From assembly GCF_002947535.1 (NCBI RefSeq), contig NZ_PUAP01000009.1, forward strand, positions 22,493-86,492: a stretch of 64,000 nt of DNA, in the 5' to 3' direction. The stretch is from Enterococcus mundtii. Lineage in GTDB: Bacteria > Bacillota > Bacilli > Lactobacillales > Enterococcaceae. Shown piece by piece: positions 53,839-63,942 of the stretch (position 1 is its first letter; each line of letters begins with the position of its first letter). The notes below the pieces were generated by a model, which saw only the letters and a program-made list of their open reading frames with translations, had not been told where the DNA came from and ran no database searches. Position numbers and translations under genes: made by a program.

Positions 53839-56800
53839 TCAATTTATCTTAGCTGCAAAGTGTAAACTTAACTTGCCTGTTACTTTATTGCTTTGTGTCG
53901 TATCCCCAAAGTATTCCCCCGTAAAACCAAGTGCCATTTGGGAATCCGACGGTACTGACTCGGTCCATTGTGCACCAGCATAAGTACTTGCTTGTCCAAC
54001 TAAAGGTTTATCGGATGGCGCTGCACCGATTCGTTGTAAATATAAAAACATCGATTCTTCCATCGCCTCTTGCTCCTTTGAACCTAAAAAGACAATATTT
54101 GAAGTACTTGCTAATTCCACGTCATTTTTGGTATGGAATGAAACTGTCAAATCTGTCGTTGTCGAATGATTGATCACCTGATAATCATCACTGGTCACTT
54201 GATCGTCTAAGACATCAAAAGCCATCCGAACCGGTAACGTCACATGGATCGCTGGGTCACTTTCCACCACAAAAGGAATGGTATATTCCCATGTGGCAGT
54301 TTCGCCATTCACCAATGACTCGCTGACAACGATCTTGCCATTCGTCGTTCCTTCTTTAGATGTATCGGGATATTGAGTGAAACCTTCTATTTTCAAGGTA
54401 GGATATTGACTGATATCTAAATATCGTCCAATTTGACGATCCATATCTTCCTGAGACATTCCTAAGACTGTTTTTTGTTCCCGTGGATTTAAACGATCGA
54501 TGTTTAATCGTTCAAACCCATTTGCTGTGATTTGGTAACGACTCCGATTATCTGATATTCTTGGTTGCAGTATATTATCTTGGAAGTTGTCCAGTCTACT
54601 ATTGGCTTCTGCATGGAATATTTCCACGATGTCGCCTTTTGCAACTGAAAGCCTTCGATTTGTTCCGAAACCATTCAATGTATCCAACCTTTGATTGCCA
54701 TTAACAGAAAAATCGAAATCTGGCGTTTGTGTATTCATTGGACCATTAGAAACAGTTGCTTGGTTGTAGTGCCTGATTTGATAATACATATCATTTCCAA
54801 AATTGGAATGAACCGATGTTCCAGCTAAAGCACTATTATAGGTCGCAACAATTTGTGTTTGATCACTGTTCAAGGTGAAAGTTGCCGCTCGTAGGTCTGT
54901 TCCTTGGAATCTAATGCCTCTTACATTCAACGAATGTCCAAACTGATAGGTGACTGGTACATTGATCGTAGCTAATACTGTGCCATTTTTTGAAACTTCT
55001 ACACGTGCGGATTGACCATTCAACGAATCAGGGAAGCTCACAAACCGTGCGTCATAATCGTCTGTTACACTCCGATCTTTGAATACTGTGACAAAGTCTT
55101 TTGCCTGGTAATCCGTTTCTCCATAGCCATAGTTCAAGACTTGGTTCCTAGGTTGGATATCTGTGTAATTTCCGATACCAGTAAAACCGATGACGCCTTG
55201 TTCATTGATGACCCCGATTGAAAAGCGTTCTGCATTGTTTCGATTGACTTGAATCGTACCTGACGTGGCATTACCTGCCAAGTCTGCTTGATAGGGATTG
55301 AATAAGCGAACAGGTTGCCCGGCAAGATCCAATGTCACTGCCACTTGGTTTGTTGAAACAGGTGTATCTACTTCTGGTTGGATCGAGTTGAAAAACTCGG
55401 GTGTTTGTCCCCCATTCGTCTGCCAACTCAGGTATGGATAAGTTCGATTGGCACTGCTCCCCAAAGCAAATCCTGTGAACCAATTTTCACCAAACCCAAG
55501 TTCAGTTGTGGTTACATCGATCAATCCCGTTGTACTTCGTGCTTCACCCACACCAGTAGTCGTATTTTTTCTTGTCGTTGTTGTATCAAAATAGACATTG
55601 TTGGCTGTAATTCCTGTTGTAGTATTCGAAATCGGTTCACCTGCAGTAAATCCTGCGACATATAAATTCGTAAGCTGTGCCGTTGCAGTCGAATCGACTG
55701 TTCCGATCACCCCATGTCCGTTCGTTGACCCAACACTATAATTGTCTGTCATCGTTAGGCGACCATTTCCTTCGAGCTTACCCACAAATCCACCGGAACC
55801 ATTAGATAGACTTCCAAGCATATATCCATTATGATAACTCTCATTGATCGTCACATTTCCTGCTATACGACCAACAAACCCGCCGACATAACTATTCCCA
55901 CTTCGAAGATCACTTGAATTAATACTTCGTTCAATCTGCACTTGACCATTTTCTGAAACATAACCAATCAGCCCTCCACGATAGCTAGATGTGGAAGAAT
56001 TAACTGTCGAGCGAGTTTCACTATGTGTATCGGTGATCGTTACTGTACCAGATGCTTCACCGATCAATCCTCCTAAATTCAAGGAGTAATTATTACCACT
56101 AGTAAAATTCACTTTTGAACTAGAGTGACTCATGGTAAACACTCCTGTCGTGCGACCAATGAAACCACCTAGTAAACCATTTGAACTATTCGAGTGGAGA
56201 TTACTTGATGCTTGGCTATTCGTAATCGTTAGTTTTCCATTGTTGTTTCCAACAAAAGCTCCGCTCCCATTCGACTGGCTTGAAACAATACTACTGCTAC
56301 TGTCCATTTTGACATTCTCAAGTTCAACAATATTTTCTGTGCCGATTTGGGCAATCAATCCTGCAGTATAGTTGGTAAAAGACTGTCCTCTAGTATTCGT
56401 TACCCTCAAGTTTTCAAATAGCAAATTCTCGATTCGTAAAGGACTGTTTCCTACCGAGCGAATAAATGCTAACTCTATTTCTCCACTAGTCAACGTCAAA
56501 TTTCTGATGACTGCATGATTACCGATCAATTTCGCTCCATATACCTGTCTGCCAGAAAAAGTGCCTGCATTTGCCATATCGATTGCTACCCCATCTTCTG
56601 GTTCGATCGAATAGTTTTCATCGACTTTATCAAAAGGCGCTTGACTATTCAAAAAGCGACTTAGATCTGCTGCTGTACGAATGACCGTTTGCACATAATT
56701 TGCTGTCACTGTTGCATCTTCTGTCCCCATCGTGAAAGTAGCGGTTCGATTTTTTTGATCAATATTTGTCACGGTATTTCCTGTACCTGTCACGCTAAAT

Positions 56801-59800
56801 CCAACGAAACGATACCCTGTATTTGCTTCAGCTGCTTGGATCGTTGTTGTTTCTCCTTCGATAAAATTCGTTTGGTCAGCGACTGGATCAGCTGCACTTC
56901 CTAGTAAAGGATCACGCGCTAGTGTTAGGCTCATTCGCCGTGCGGTAAACCCAACGACACCTTGTTGATTGATGACACCAATTGATACTCTCGTGACAGT
57001 TCCACGGTTGAAAGTGAAGGTTCCTTCTGATGCTCCACCAGCTAACCCTGAACTATATGGATTAAATAATTTCAAGGGCTCATTTTTTAAATCTAACGTT
57101 ACCGTTACTTGATTACCCGTCACTTGACGATCGACCATTGGATCGATGCTATCAAAAAACAGCGAAGGTTGCGTATTATTCGTTTGCCAACTGAGATACG
57201 GATAGGTTTTATTTGTGCGTTGAGCCACTGAAAAGTCGGTTCGCCAACGATTCCCAAAACCCAGTGCAGCCGTTGTTGATTCGATCAACTCCAAGGTTGT
57301 TTTTGCTTCACCTACACCAGTCGTTGTTGATTTGTTCGTAGTGCTGGCATCATAATAGACACTCGTGGCAGTGATACCTGTCTTGTCTGAGGTGATCGGT
57401 TGTCCTCCTGTAAAGCCTGCAACAAAGAGTTGGCTGAATGTGACACGATCCGCCATCTGATTGACCCCGATCACACCGTTACCATTGGATGAGCCGATAC
57501 TATAACTATCCGCGATATCAAGGGCGCCATTTCCTTCTGCTAAACCAACGAAACTAGCAGTCCCAAGGCTCGTACTCCCTTGTACATGCCCATTGTGATA
57601 ACTTTCCTCGATTTTAGCAGCTCCTGACATCCTTCCGATAAATCCACCAACATAACTGTTATTTCCTCGCATATCACTGGCATTGATACTTCGTTGGATC
57701 GTGACATTTCCTGAATATGTTACTCGACCGATAAATCCACCACGATAGGTTCCACTTGAAGAATTGATCGCTGTTTGAGTTTCACTTCTAGATTCAGTGA
57801 TTGTTACCTCACTACTGGTTTCACCCACTAGTCCACCGATATTTAATGTATATGAAGCACCACCAGTAAAAGTAACTTGAGAAAGACTACTCTCAATGGA
57901 CAATCGAGCGTCATTTTTACCAACGAGTCCACCCATCAGTCCATTTGCTGTGTTGGAATGTAACGTTCCTAAAACTTCACTGTTTTTGATCGTTGTTGAA
58001 CCTTGGTTGTTCCCGATCAAACCAGCACTTCCATCAGGTTGACTAGCTGCAATTCGACTACTTCTATCGATCATGATATTTTCAAGCTCCACTGACGTAC
58101 CGCTTGCTACTTGACCGATGATTCCAGCCACGTTAGACCGTGTCCTCGTATCATTGACGATTAACCCTTCTAACTTTAAGTTCTCGATTCGTGAAAGGTT
58201 ACCACCGTTCAGCGTTTGGATCAATCCAAGAGAAGGACCTGAAGTTACTAATGAAAGATTTTTGATGATCGTGCCATTTCCGCTCAGGTTACCAGAAAAT
58301 TGACTACGCCCTGAAAAATCTCCTTCTCCTGACATGTCGATCGTCTGATTTGCCTCTGGTTCAAACGTGTATGTTTGGTCATTTGCATCGTAGGGAAATT
58401 GACTACGTAAAAACTTCCCGAGATCATCGGCATTGCGAATGACCGTTGAAGCATATTCCGCTGTAATGGCTGTGTTCTCTGTCCCCATCGTCAACGTTGC
58501 AGTACGTTTTGTCAGATCAAGGTTTGAAATTGCACTACCCGCACCTGTGACACTGAATCCAACAAAACGATATCCTTGATTAGGTTCAGCAGCTGTGATT
58601 TGTGCCGTTTCACCTTCAAGAAAATCATTCTTTTCAATCTCTGGATTATGCTCACTGCCAGTAAGCGGATTGCGTGCAACAGTAACGGTCATCCTTCGTG
58701 CGGTAAACCCAACGACGCCTTGTTGATTGATGACACCGATCGATACTTTTGCAATAGATCCGCGATTGAAAGTGAAGGTTCCTTCTGTCGCTTCGCCAGC
58801 TAATCCAGAACTATATGGATTAAACAATTTCAATGGCTCGTTTTGTAAATCCAACGTTACCGACACTTGATTACCAGTCACTTGACGATCGACCATTGGA
58901 TCGATGCTATCAAAAAACATCGTCGGTTGTGCGTTATTCGTTTGCCAACTGAGATAAGGGTAGGTTTTATTCGTGCGTTGGCTGACGGAAAAATCAGTCC
59001 GCCAGCTATTGTCAAAACCTAACTCACTGGTTGTAGATTCGATCAACTCCAAAGTTGTTCGCGCCTCACCTACACCTGTCGTTGTTGCTTTATTCGTGGT
59101 GCTAGAATCATAATAGACACTCGTGGTAGTGATACCTGTCTTATCTGAGGTGATCGGTTGTCCCGCTGTAAAACCAGCAACAAAGAGTTGATTCAACCTG
59201 ACATTACTTGCTAGTTGATTGACACCGATCACACCATTGCCATTTGAAGAACCGACACTATAACTATCAGCGATATCAAGAGCTCCACCACCTTCTGCTA
59301 AACCAACGAACCCAGCAGTCCCAAGGCTCGTACTCCCTTGTACATGCCCACTGTGGTAACTTTCTTCGATTCGAGCAGTTCCAGACATCCTTCCGATAAA
59401 TCCGCCAACATAACTGTTATTTCCTCGCATATCTCCCGAATTGACACTTCGTTGGATCGTGACATTTCCTGATGAAGTCACACTACCAATATAGCCACCC
59501 CGATACGTTCCACTTGATGAATTGATTTCTGTGCGGCTTTCACTTCTAGAATCAGTGATCGTCACTAGTCCTTGGGTTTCGCCAACTACTCCCCCAAAAC
59601 TTAAAGTATAAGAACCGCCTCCGGTAAAAGTGACCTGAGAAAGACTTTCTTCAATCGTCAACTGTCCCCGGTTTTGTCCAACTAAGCCACCCATCAATCC
59701 ATTGGAAGTATTGGAATGTAAGGTTCCTGAAACCTCCCCCTTTTTGATTGTTGCAGAGCCATTGTTGATCCCGATTAAGCCAGCACTTCCATAGGGTTGA

Positions 59801-61593
59801 CTAGCAGCAATTTGACTACTTTCATCGATCGTGATATTTTCAAGCTCCGCTGACTTACCGTTAGCGATTTGACCGATGATCCCAGCAGAGTAATATTGTG
59901 TCCGCGTATTATTGACGCTCAATCCCGCTAAGCTTAGATTCTCGATTCGTGAAAGGTTGCTACCGTTTAACGTTTGAATCAATCCAAGAGAAGCACTTGA
60001 AGCTACTAATGAAAGATTTTTGATGATCGTACCATTTCCGATCAGGTTACCAGAAAATTGACTACGCCCTGAAAAATCTCCTTCTCCTGACATGTCGATC
60101 GTTTGATTTGCCTCTGGTTCGATCGTGTATGTTTGATCATTTGCATCGTAGGGAAATTGACTACGTAAAAACTTTCCGAGATCCTCTTTATTACGGATGA
60201 CTGTTGAAGCATACTCTGCGGTGACTGTCGCATTTTCAGTACCCATCGTGAAGGTTGCTGTGCGATTTGCCAAATCAACATTCGTAATCGTACCGCTTCC
60301 TGTCACATTAAACCCAGCTAAACGATAACCAGGAGAAGGTACTCCTGCTGTGATCGTCGTTGATGACCCTACCACCAGACTAGTCGTCGGCGCAGTTGGA
60401 TTGCTGGCACTTCCAGCCTGTGGCGAACGTGCCAAAGTTAAAGTGCGATTACTCAACTCATAACGAGCGGTGACCGTCGCATTTTGTGATCCCATGGTAA
60501 ACGTGCCTGTGCGATTGGCTGTATTCACATTCGTGACCGAACTTCCTGTGCCACTCACATCAAACCCTGCAAATTGATACCCAGTTGCTGGTGCTGCAGC
60601 GGTCACCGTCGTTGTTGCTCCTTGTGCCAGTGTGGTCATAGGCGCCGAGGGATTTGCACTCGCTCCTTGCGATGGATTTCTAGCAAATGCCAAGGTATGT
60701 GCGGGCAGTTCTGTAAAACTTCCTTGGATTCCTTGAGAAGCAACAGCGGTATAGTTAGGATAGTAGGCATAAAGCCAACTCGATGGTATTTCAAAGAAAG
60801 TATTGAATATCCATCTTGTATCAATCGTCATTGTGTTGGTACGTTGACTCGTAATCGTTGCATCTTTCGTTCGTTCAATACTAATGATAAACTCTTGAAA
60901 GTCTGCTAATGTTCCTTCATTCGCACCATCAGTAGGAGATAAAACAGCATTCTTTATTTGATAAGGTGTTCGTTCACGAATAGTCGCTGTAAAATCCCCC
61001 TGGCTGTATTGCAAAACGATACTACCAAATTGGTAATCGTTTCTCAGCGGCATGGAAGGAAAAGTCGGTATACTTCCTCCCGACATTAAATAGTCACGAC
61101 CATTACGAAATATAAACTGCCTTGGTAACGAGACTGTCCCTTCAATTCGACTTCCTGTTCGATTTCCTAATTGATTGCTACCAGTCCAGACTACCCTTGC
61201 CCGACTGTCATTTAAAAAGAAATTCCTGAAAGTGGTTGGAAACTGAGTCCGAGTACCGCTGGCATTCCCTTGTAAAAATCTAGTAAGCCAATAACCATCA
61301 AGATTCGATAATTGACCGATAGCTCTTGGTTCTCTACTTAATAAAGGTTCTTCTTCTACCACTTCTTCCGATGCTTCCTCTATCCGCTCACTTTCGTCTT
61401 CAGTCGTCTCCTCACTTTCCACCAACGTTTCTCCCGTTTTTTCCTGTGATTCATCAACATCTTCTACTTGTTCTTCTACGTTTGACTCTTTGATCGTCTC
61501 AGCGATAACGCTGATACTATTCCCTAATGACGAGAAAAGCAGCAAAACAATTACAATAATATGTAGAAATTGTTTCTTATAAAAATGAGTCAT
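53839..61593 (-). CDS. Giant repeat-built secreted surface protein, 2584 aa
   Basis: Signal peptide (about 1-32), a Glu-rich segment (about 33-85), an N-terminal region of about 210 residues, and then modules. Divergent InlB-B-like repeats (~80 aa, ending GYRFVGFSVTG to ATFTMGTEDATVTA) occur near 300, 380, 970, 1555; between and after them are three GLUG-type blocks of ~500 residues (GGLVG/GGFIG strands, ending YPYLSWQTN) at about 465, 1050 and 1635. A unique C-terminal part covers 2140-2584. No LPXTG signal or C-terminal helix. ATG follows taggaggagg. Probable adhesin or matrix protein; first gene of its operon and intact. Confidence 0.85.
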   Translation of the reverse strand: MTHFYKKQFLHIIVIVLLLFSSLGNSISVIAETIKESNVEEQVEDVDESQEKTGETLVESEETTEDESERIEEASEEVVEEEPLLSREPRAIGQLSNLDGYWLTRFLQGNASGTRTQFPTTFRNFFLNDSRARVVWTGSNQLGNRTGSRIEGTVSLPRQFIFRNGRDYLMSGGSIPTFPSMPLRNDYQFGSIVLQYSQGDFTATIRERTPYQIKNAVLSPTDGANEGTLADFQEFIISIERTKDATITSQRTNTMTIDTRWIFNTFFEIPSSWLYAYYPNYTAVASQGIQGSFTELPAHTLAFARNPSQGASANPSAPMTTLAQGATTTVTAAAPATGYQFAGFDVSGTGSSVTNVNTANRTGTFTMGSQNATVTARYELSNRTLTLARSPQAGSASNPTAPTTSLVVGSSTTITAGVPSPGYRLAGFNVTGSGTITNVDLANRTATFTMGTENATVTAEYASTVIRNKEDLGKFLRSQFPYDANDQTYTIEPEANQTIDMSGEGDFSGRSQFSGNLIGNGTIIKNLSLVASSASLGLIQTLNGSNLSRIENLSLAGLSVNNTRTQYYSAGIIGQIANGKSAELENITIDESSQIAASQPYGSAGLIGINNGSATIKKGEVSGTLHSNTSNGLMGGLVGQNRGQLTIEESLSQVTFTGGGSYTLSFGGVVGETQGLVTITDSRSESRTEINSSSGTYRGGYIGSVTSSGNVTIQRSVNSGDMRGNNSYVGGFIGRMSGTARIEESYHSGHVQGSTSLGTAGFVGLAEGGGALDIADSYSVGSSNGNGVIGVNQLASNVRLNQLFVAGFTAGQPITSDKTGITTTSVYYDSSTTNKATTTGVGEARTTLELIESTTSELGFDNSWRTDFSVSQRTNKTYPYLSWQTNNAQPTMFFDSIDPMVDRQVTGNQVSVTLDLQNEPLKLFNPYSSGLAGEATEGTFTFNRGSIAKVSIGVINQQGVVGFTARRMTVTVARNPLTGSEHNPEIEKNDFLEGETAQITAAEPNQGYRFVGFSVTGAGSAISNLDLTKRTATLTMGTENTAITAEYASTVIRNADDLGKFLRSQFPYDANDQTYTFEPEANQTIDMSGEGDFSGRSQFSGNLSGNGTIIKNLSLVTSGPSLGLIQTLNGGNLSRIENLKLEGLIVNDTRTRSNVAGIIGQVASGTSVELENIMIDRSSRIAASQPDGSAGLIGNNQGSTTIKNSEVLGTLHSNTANGLMGGLVGKNDARLSIESSLSQVTFTGGASYTLNIGGLVGETSSEVTITESRSETQTAINSSSGTYRGGFIGRVTYSGNVTIQRSINASDMRGNNSYVGGFIGRMSGAAKIEESYHNGHVQGSTSLGTASFVGLAEGNGALDIADSYSIGSSNGNGVIGVNQMADRVTFSQLFVAGFTGGQPITSDKTGITATSVYYDASTTNKSTTTGVGEAKTTLELIESTTAALGFGNRWRTDFSVAQRTNKTYPYLSWQTNNTQPSLFFDSIDPMVDRQVTGNQVTVTLDLKNEPLKLFNPYSSGLAGGASEGTFTFNRGTVTRVSIGVINQQGVVGFTARRMSLTLARDPLLGSAADPVADQTNFIEGETTTIQAAEANTGYRFVGFSVTGTGNTVTNIDQKNRTATFTMGTEDATVTANYVQTVIRTAADLSRFLNSQAPFDKVDENYSIEPEDGVAIDMANAGTFSGRQVYGAKLIGNHAVIRNLTLTSGEIELAFIRSVGNSPLRIENLLFENLRVTNTRGQSFTNYTAGLIAQIGTENIVELENVKMDSSSSIVSSQSNGSGAFVGNNNGKLTITNSQASSNLHSNSSNGLLGGFIGRTTGVFTMSHSSSKVNFTSGNNYSLNLGGLIGEASGTVTITDTHSETRSTVNSSTSSYRGGLIGYVSENGQVQIERSINSSDLRSGNSYVGGFVGRIAGNVTINESYHNGYMLGSLSNGSGGFVGKLEGNGRLTMTDNYSVGSTNGHGVIGTVDSTATAQLTNLYVAGFTAGEPISNTTTGITANNVYFDTTTTRKNTTTGVGEARSTTGLIDVTTTELGFGENWFTGFALGSSANRTYPYLSWQTNGGQTPEFFNSIQPEVDTPVSTNQVAVTLDLAGQPVRLFNPYQADLAGNATSGTIQVNRNNAERFSIGVINEQGVIGFTGIGNYTDIQPRNQVLNYGYGETDYQAKDFVTVFKDRSVTDDYDARFVSFPDSLNGQSARVEVSKNGTVLATINVPVTYQFGHSLNVRGIRFQGTDLRAATFTLNSDQTQIVATYNSALAGTSVHSNFGNDMYYQIRHYNQATVSNGPMNTQTPDFDFSVNGNQRLDTLNGFGTNRRLSVAKGDIVEIFHAEANSRLDNFQDNILQPRISDNRSRYQITANGFERLNIDRLNPREQKTVLGMSQEDMDRQIGRYLDISQYPTLKIEGFTQYPDTSKEGTTNGKIVVSESLVNGETATWEYTIPFVVESDPAIHVTLPVRMAFDVLDDQVTSDDYQVINHSTTTDLTVSFHTKNDVELASTSNIVFLGSKEQEAMEESMFLYLQRIGAAPSDKPLVGQASTYAGAQWTESVPSDSQMALGFTGEYFGDTTQSNKVTGKLSLHFAAKIN
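56684..60200 (-). repeat. Large tandem duplication inside the giant gene
   Basis: Two blocks of GLUG plus InlB-like sequence repeat with a period of 1758 bases (586 codons); for example accagaaaat occurs at 58291 and 60049 in the same context. The first two blocks are nearly identical over long stretches. A third, clearly diverged block follows from about 56684 to 55170. Confidence 0.85.
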
Positions 61594-62375
61594 TTCCTCC
61601 TCCTACTCTACACGTGTTACTTGACGTGAAGTAATCTGCTGATTTTAGCAGAAAGTTATACTCAGTGTTCTTGTGTTGGTCCATTATAGTATTATCTGTT
61701 CACTACGTTTTCGATGAAAGAAAAAACTATTTTCCATAATAGATCGTTCCAACACCTTATTGAACGACCCTTGATTTTGTAAGTCGTTCATTCGTTATAT
61801 GTTTGTTCAATTGAATGTACATGCACTCCCTTCTAAATCTCGATGAAAAGCCAACATTAAATAACGATGTAACACAACAATTATTTTTTCATCTTTTGAT
61901 TATAATAACACTAATCTATTAGCTGTATATTTTTAATTTTTTTCGAATAAAAAAAATTAAAACACTACTTTTTTTATATAAATTTAGAAAATCTTGTTAT
62001 AATGATTGTTCCCAACATATTCGCTTGTTCTTGGAAACTATTTTTTTGTTGTTAAGAAAAAAATATTACACTACACAACCAACAAATTTTCACGTATTAT
62101 TTTTTGGAAAAACAAATTATCATTCCATATAAAAAATAACAAAATTATTTAAAAAACAAGAATATAATAAAAACGCTTGATTCCTCACTATTTTTCCTTA
62201 TTAAACACACATTATTTTTAAATTATAATGATTTTTTATTTCAAACGTTTGTTTTTTTTGTATACTTATAATATGCACATCTTCCCCTGAACCTATCTAA
62301 CTATGTGTTTTAACTTTACAGAGAGACTATATTTCTTACATATTTATAGAAAAATAAAGATTGGAAGCCAGAATA
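61594..62375. promoter_or_regulatory. 782-base AT-rich divergent control region
   Basis: No gene is supported. A minus-strand TATAAT (61688-61683) without a -35 box lies 90 bases before the giant gene, as expected for an activator-dependent promoter. A TATAAT (about 62264-62271) precedes the regulator on the plus strand. Long A and T tracts fill the middle, which suits bending or binding by an Mga/AtxA-type regulator. Confidence 0.5.
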
Positions 62376-63878
62376 ATGGAAAATTTACCCATCACCTTAC
62401 AACTTGATAATCAGTTTAAGCGACAATATCAAATTTTAAATATGGTACATAAAAATAAAACCAACCAGTTAACGATCAATGATCTTTCTCTTAACTTAGA
62501 AAAGTCAAAGCCCACACTCAAAAAAGACATCGAAGAAATCAACCATGCGCTGAGTGAGCATTCCGTTTCACTAACGATCGATCAAAAAGGCTTGTTATCG
62601 TTCCAATACAAAAAAGTAATGACGATCGACTCGATGATCACTTTATTAGCCAAAAGAACGATCACTTATCAAATCATGGAACTACTACTTCATAATGTAA
62701 GTTACTCAACCGATGAATTAGCCGATGCCTTAATGGTCTCTAGAAGTACGATCTTTAAAACGATCCGCCATATGAATAATATCTTGAAAGAATTCAATGT
62801 GACGATCACCACTGGACCATTGACTTTCTCAGGTAGAGAAGAAGATATTCGTTTTTGTTTTTTTGCCTTTTACTCGAGCTTTGGCGACAGTACGATCATT
62901 GATTCAGATAGCGAAATCGATGCCCAGTATCTAGTTGACGAAGGACATAAAAGAGATCACGCCTTTTTACATTTCAGTCATTTTCGTGCCGCTTTATGGC
63001 TATCCATTGCAAAAGCACGATGGAAATGCAAAAAGCTTTGTAGCCTGAATCGTAGCATCAAAGTGTTGATCAAAAGTAGCAAAGGTTTCTCTTCACTTGA
63101 ACCATTATTACAGGATTACTATCTTTCACGCTCAAAAGACACACTCTCCTTAAATGAAACGATGTGGTTATATTTGGTCTCCCTTCATTGTATTTCCTAC
63201 ACACGTCAAAGCAATTTGGATGATGGCCGTTCCTATGCCTTTTATCGAGAAGAGGTCCCTAGTGTGATCGAGGCGGTCCAACGTTTTCTAGCATCTGTTT
63301 TCCCAGAACAACTGGTCAAAGACGGTACCCTAGAGAAATTGGAGGCATACTTGGTCAATGCCCGTTTACTTTCTAAAATGAGTCATACTTATGAATTACA
63401 TTCACCCACAATGGTGACGCAAATGAAGGCACGTCATCCTGAGATCTACCAAATTTGGCTTGAAAAACTAACTCTTCTAAAAAACAATCCTATGTTTGGT
63501 TTTGTTCATATCGACTACATTGCAGCCGCGTTGACGACGTTTCATGCTTCGCTTTTGTTGAAACAATCTCATCGTCCTTTACGTATTCTGTTTACGATCC
63601 AAGGTCCGCCATCTTTAGATGATTACATCCTAAATGAAATCGAGGCACTATTTATGCAACGGTCGACGATTGAATTTCAAATCGAACATGCGGTAACAAA
63701 AGAATCCATCGAAACGTATCAAGCTGATTTAGTTGTTTGTAATTATGATCTCCATTTGATTGATGAACATACTTGCCAGATCCATCGAATATCTAATGTA
63801 CCGACGATTGCGGATTGGCGTCTTTTAATGGAGACGATCACTTATTTGTCTTTACCTGTTTATTTAGAAAACAAATGA
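62376..63878 (+). CDS. Mga/AtxA-type transcription regulator
   Basis: 500 aa with the layout of PRD-containing virulence regulators: two N-terminal helix-turn-helix regions (LTINDLSLNLEKSKPTLKKDIEEI and YSTDELADALMVSRSTIFKTIRHMNNIL), a central helical PRD-like part (about 170-385) and an EIIB-like end (PLRILFTIQGPPSLDDYILNEIEALF). ATG 62376 follows ttggaag. EbpR, which activates enterococcal pilus genes, belongs to this class. Divergent placement suggests it controls the surface operon; that is inference. Confidence 0.85.
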   Translation: MENLPITLQLDNQFKRQYQILNMVHKNKTNQLTINDLSLNLEKSKPTLKKDIEEINHALSEHSVSLTIDQKGLLSFQYKKVMTIDSMITLLAKRTITYQIMELLLHNVSYSTDELADALMVSRSTIFKTIRHMNNILKEFNVTITTGPLTFSGREEDIRFCFFAFYSSFGDSTIIDSDSEIDAQYLVDEGHKRDHAFLHFSHFRAALWLSIAKARWKCKKLCSLNRSIKVLIKSSKGFSSLEPLLQDYYLSRSKDTLSLNETMWLYLVSLHCISYTRQSNLDDGRSYAFYREEVPSVIEAVQRFLASVFPEQLVKDGTLEKLEAYLVNARLLSKMSHTYELHSPTMVTQMKARHPEIYQIWLEKLTLLKNNPMFGFVHIDYIAAALTTFHASLLLKQSHRPLRILFTIQGPPSLDDYILNEIEALFMQRSTIEFQIEHAVTKESIETYQADLVVCNYDLHLIDEHTCQIHRISNVPTIADWRLLMETITYLSLPVYLENK

Positions 63879-63942
63879 AGAAAAACACTACTTATATCTA
63901 ATGGCTACATAAAAAAGAGATCGGAAAGTATTTCACCTCGAG

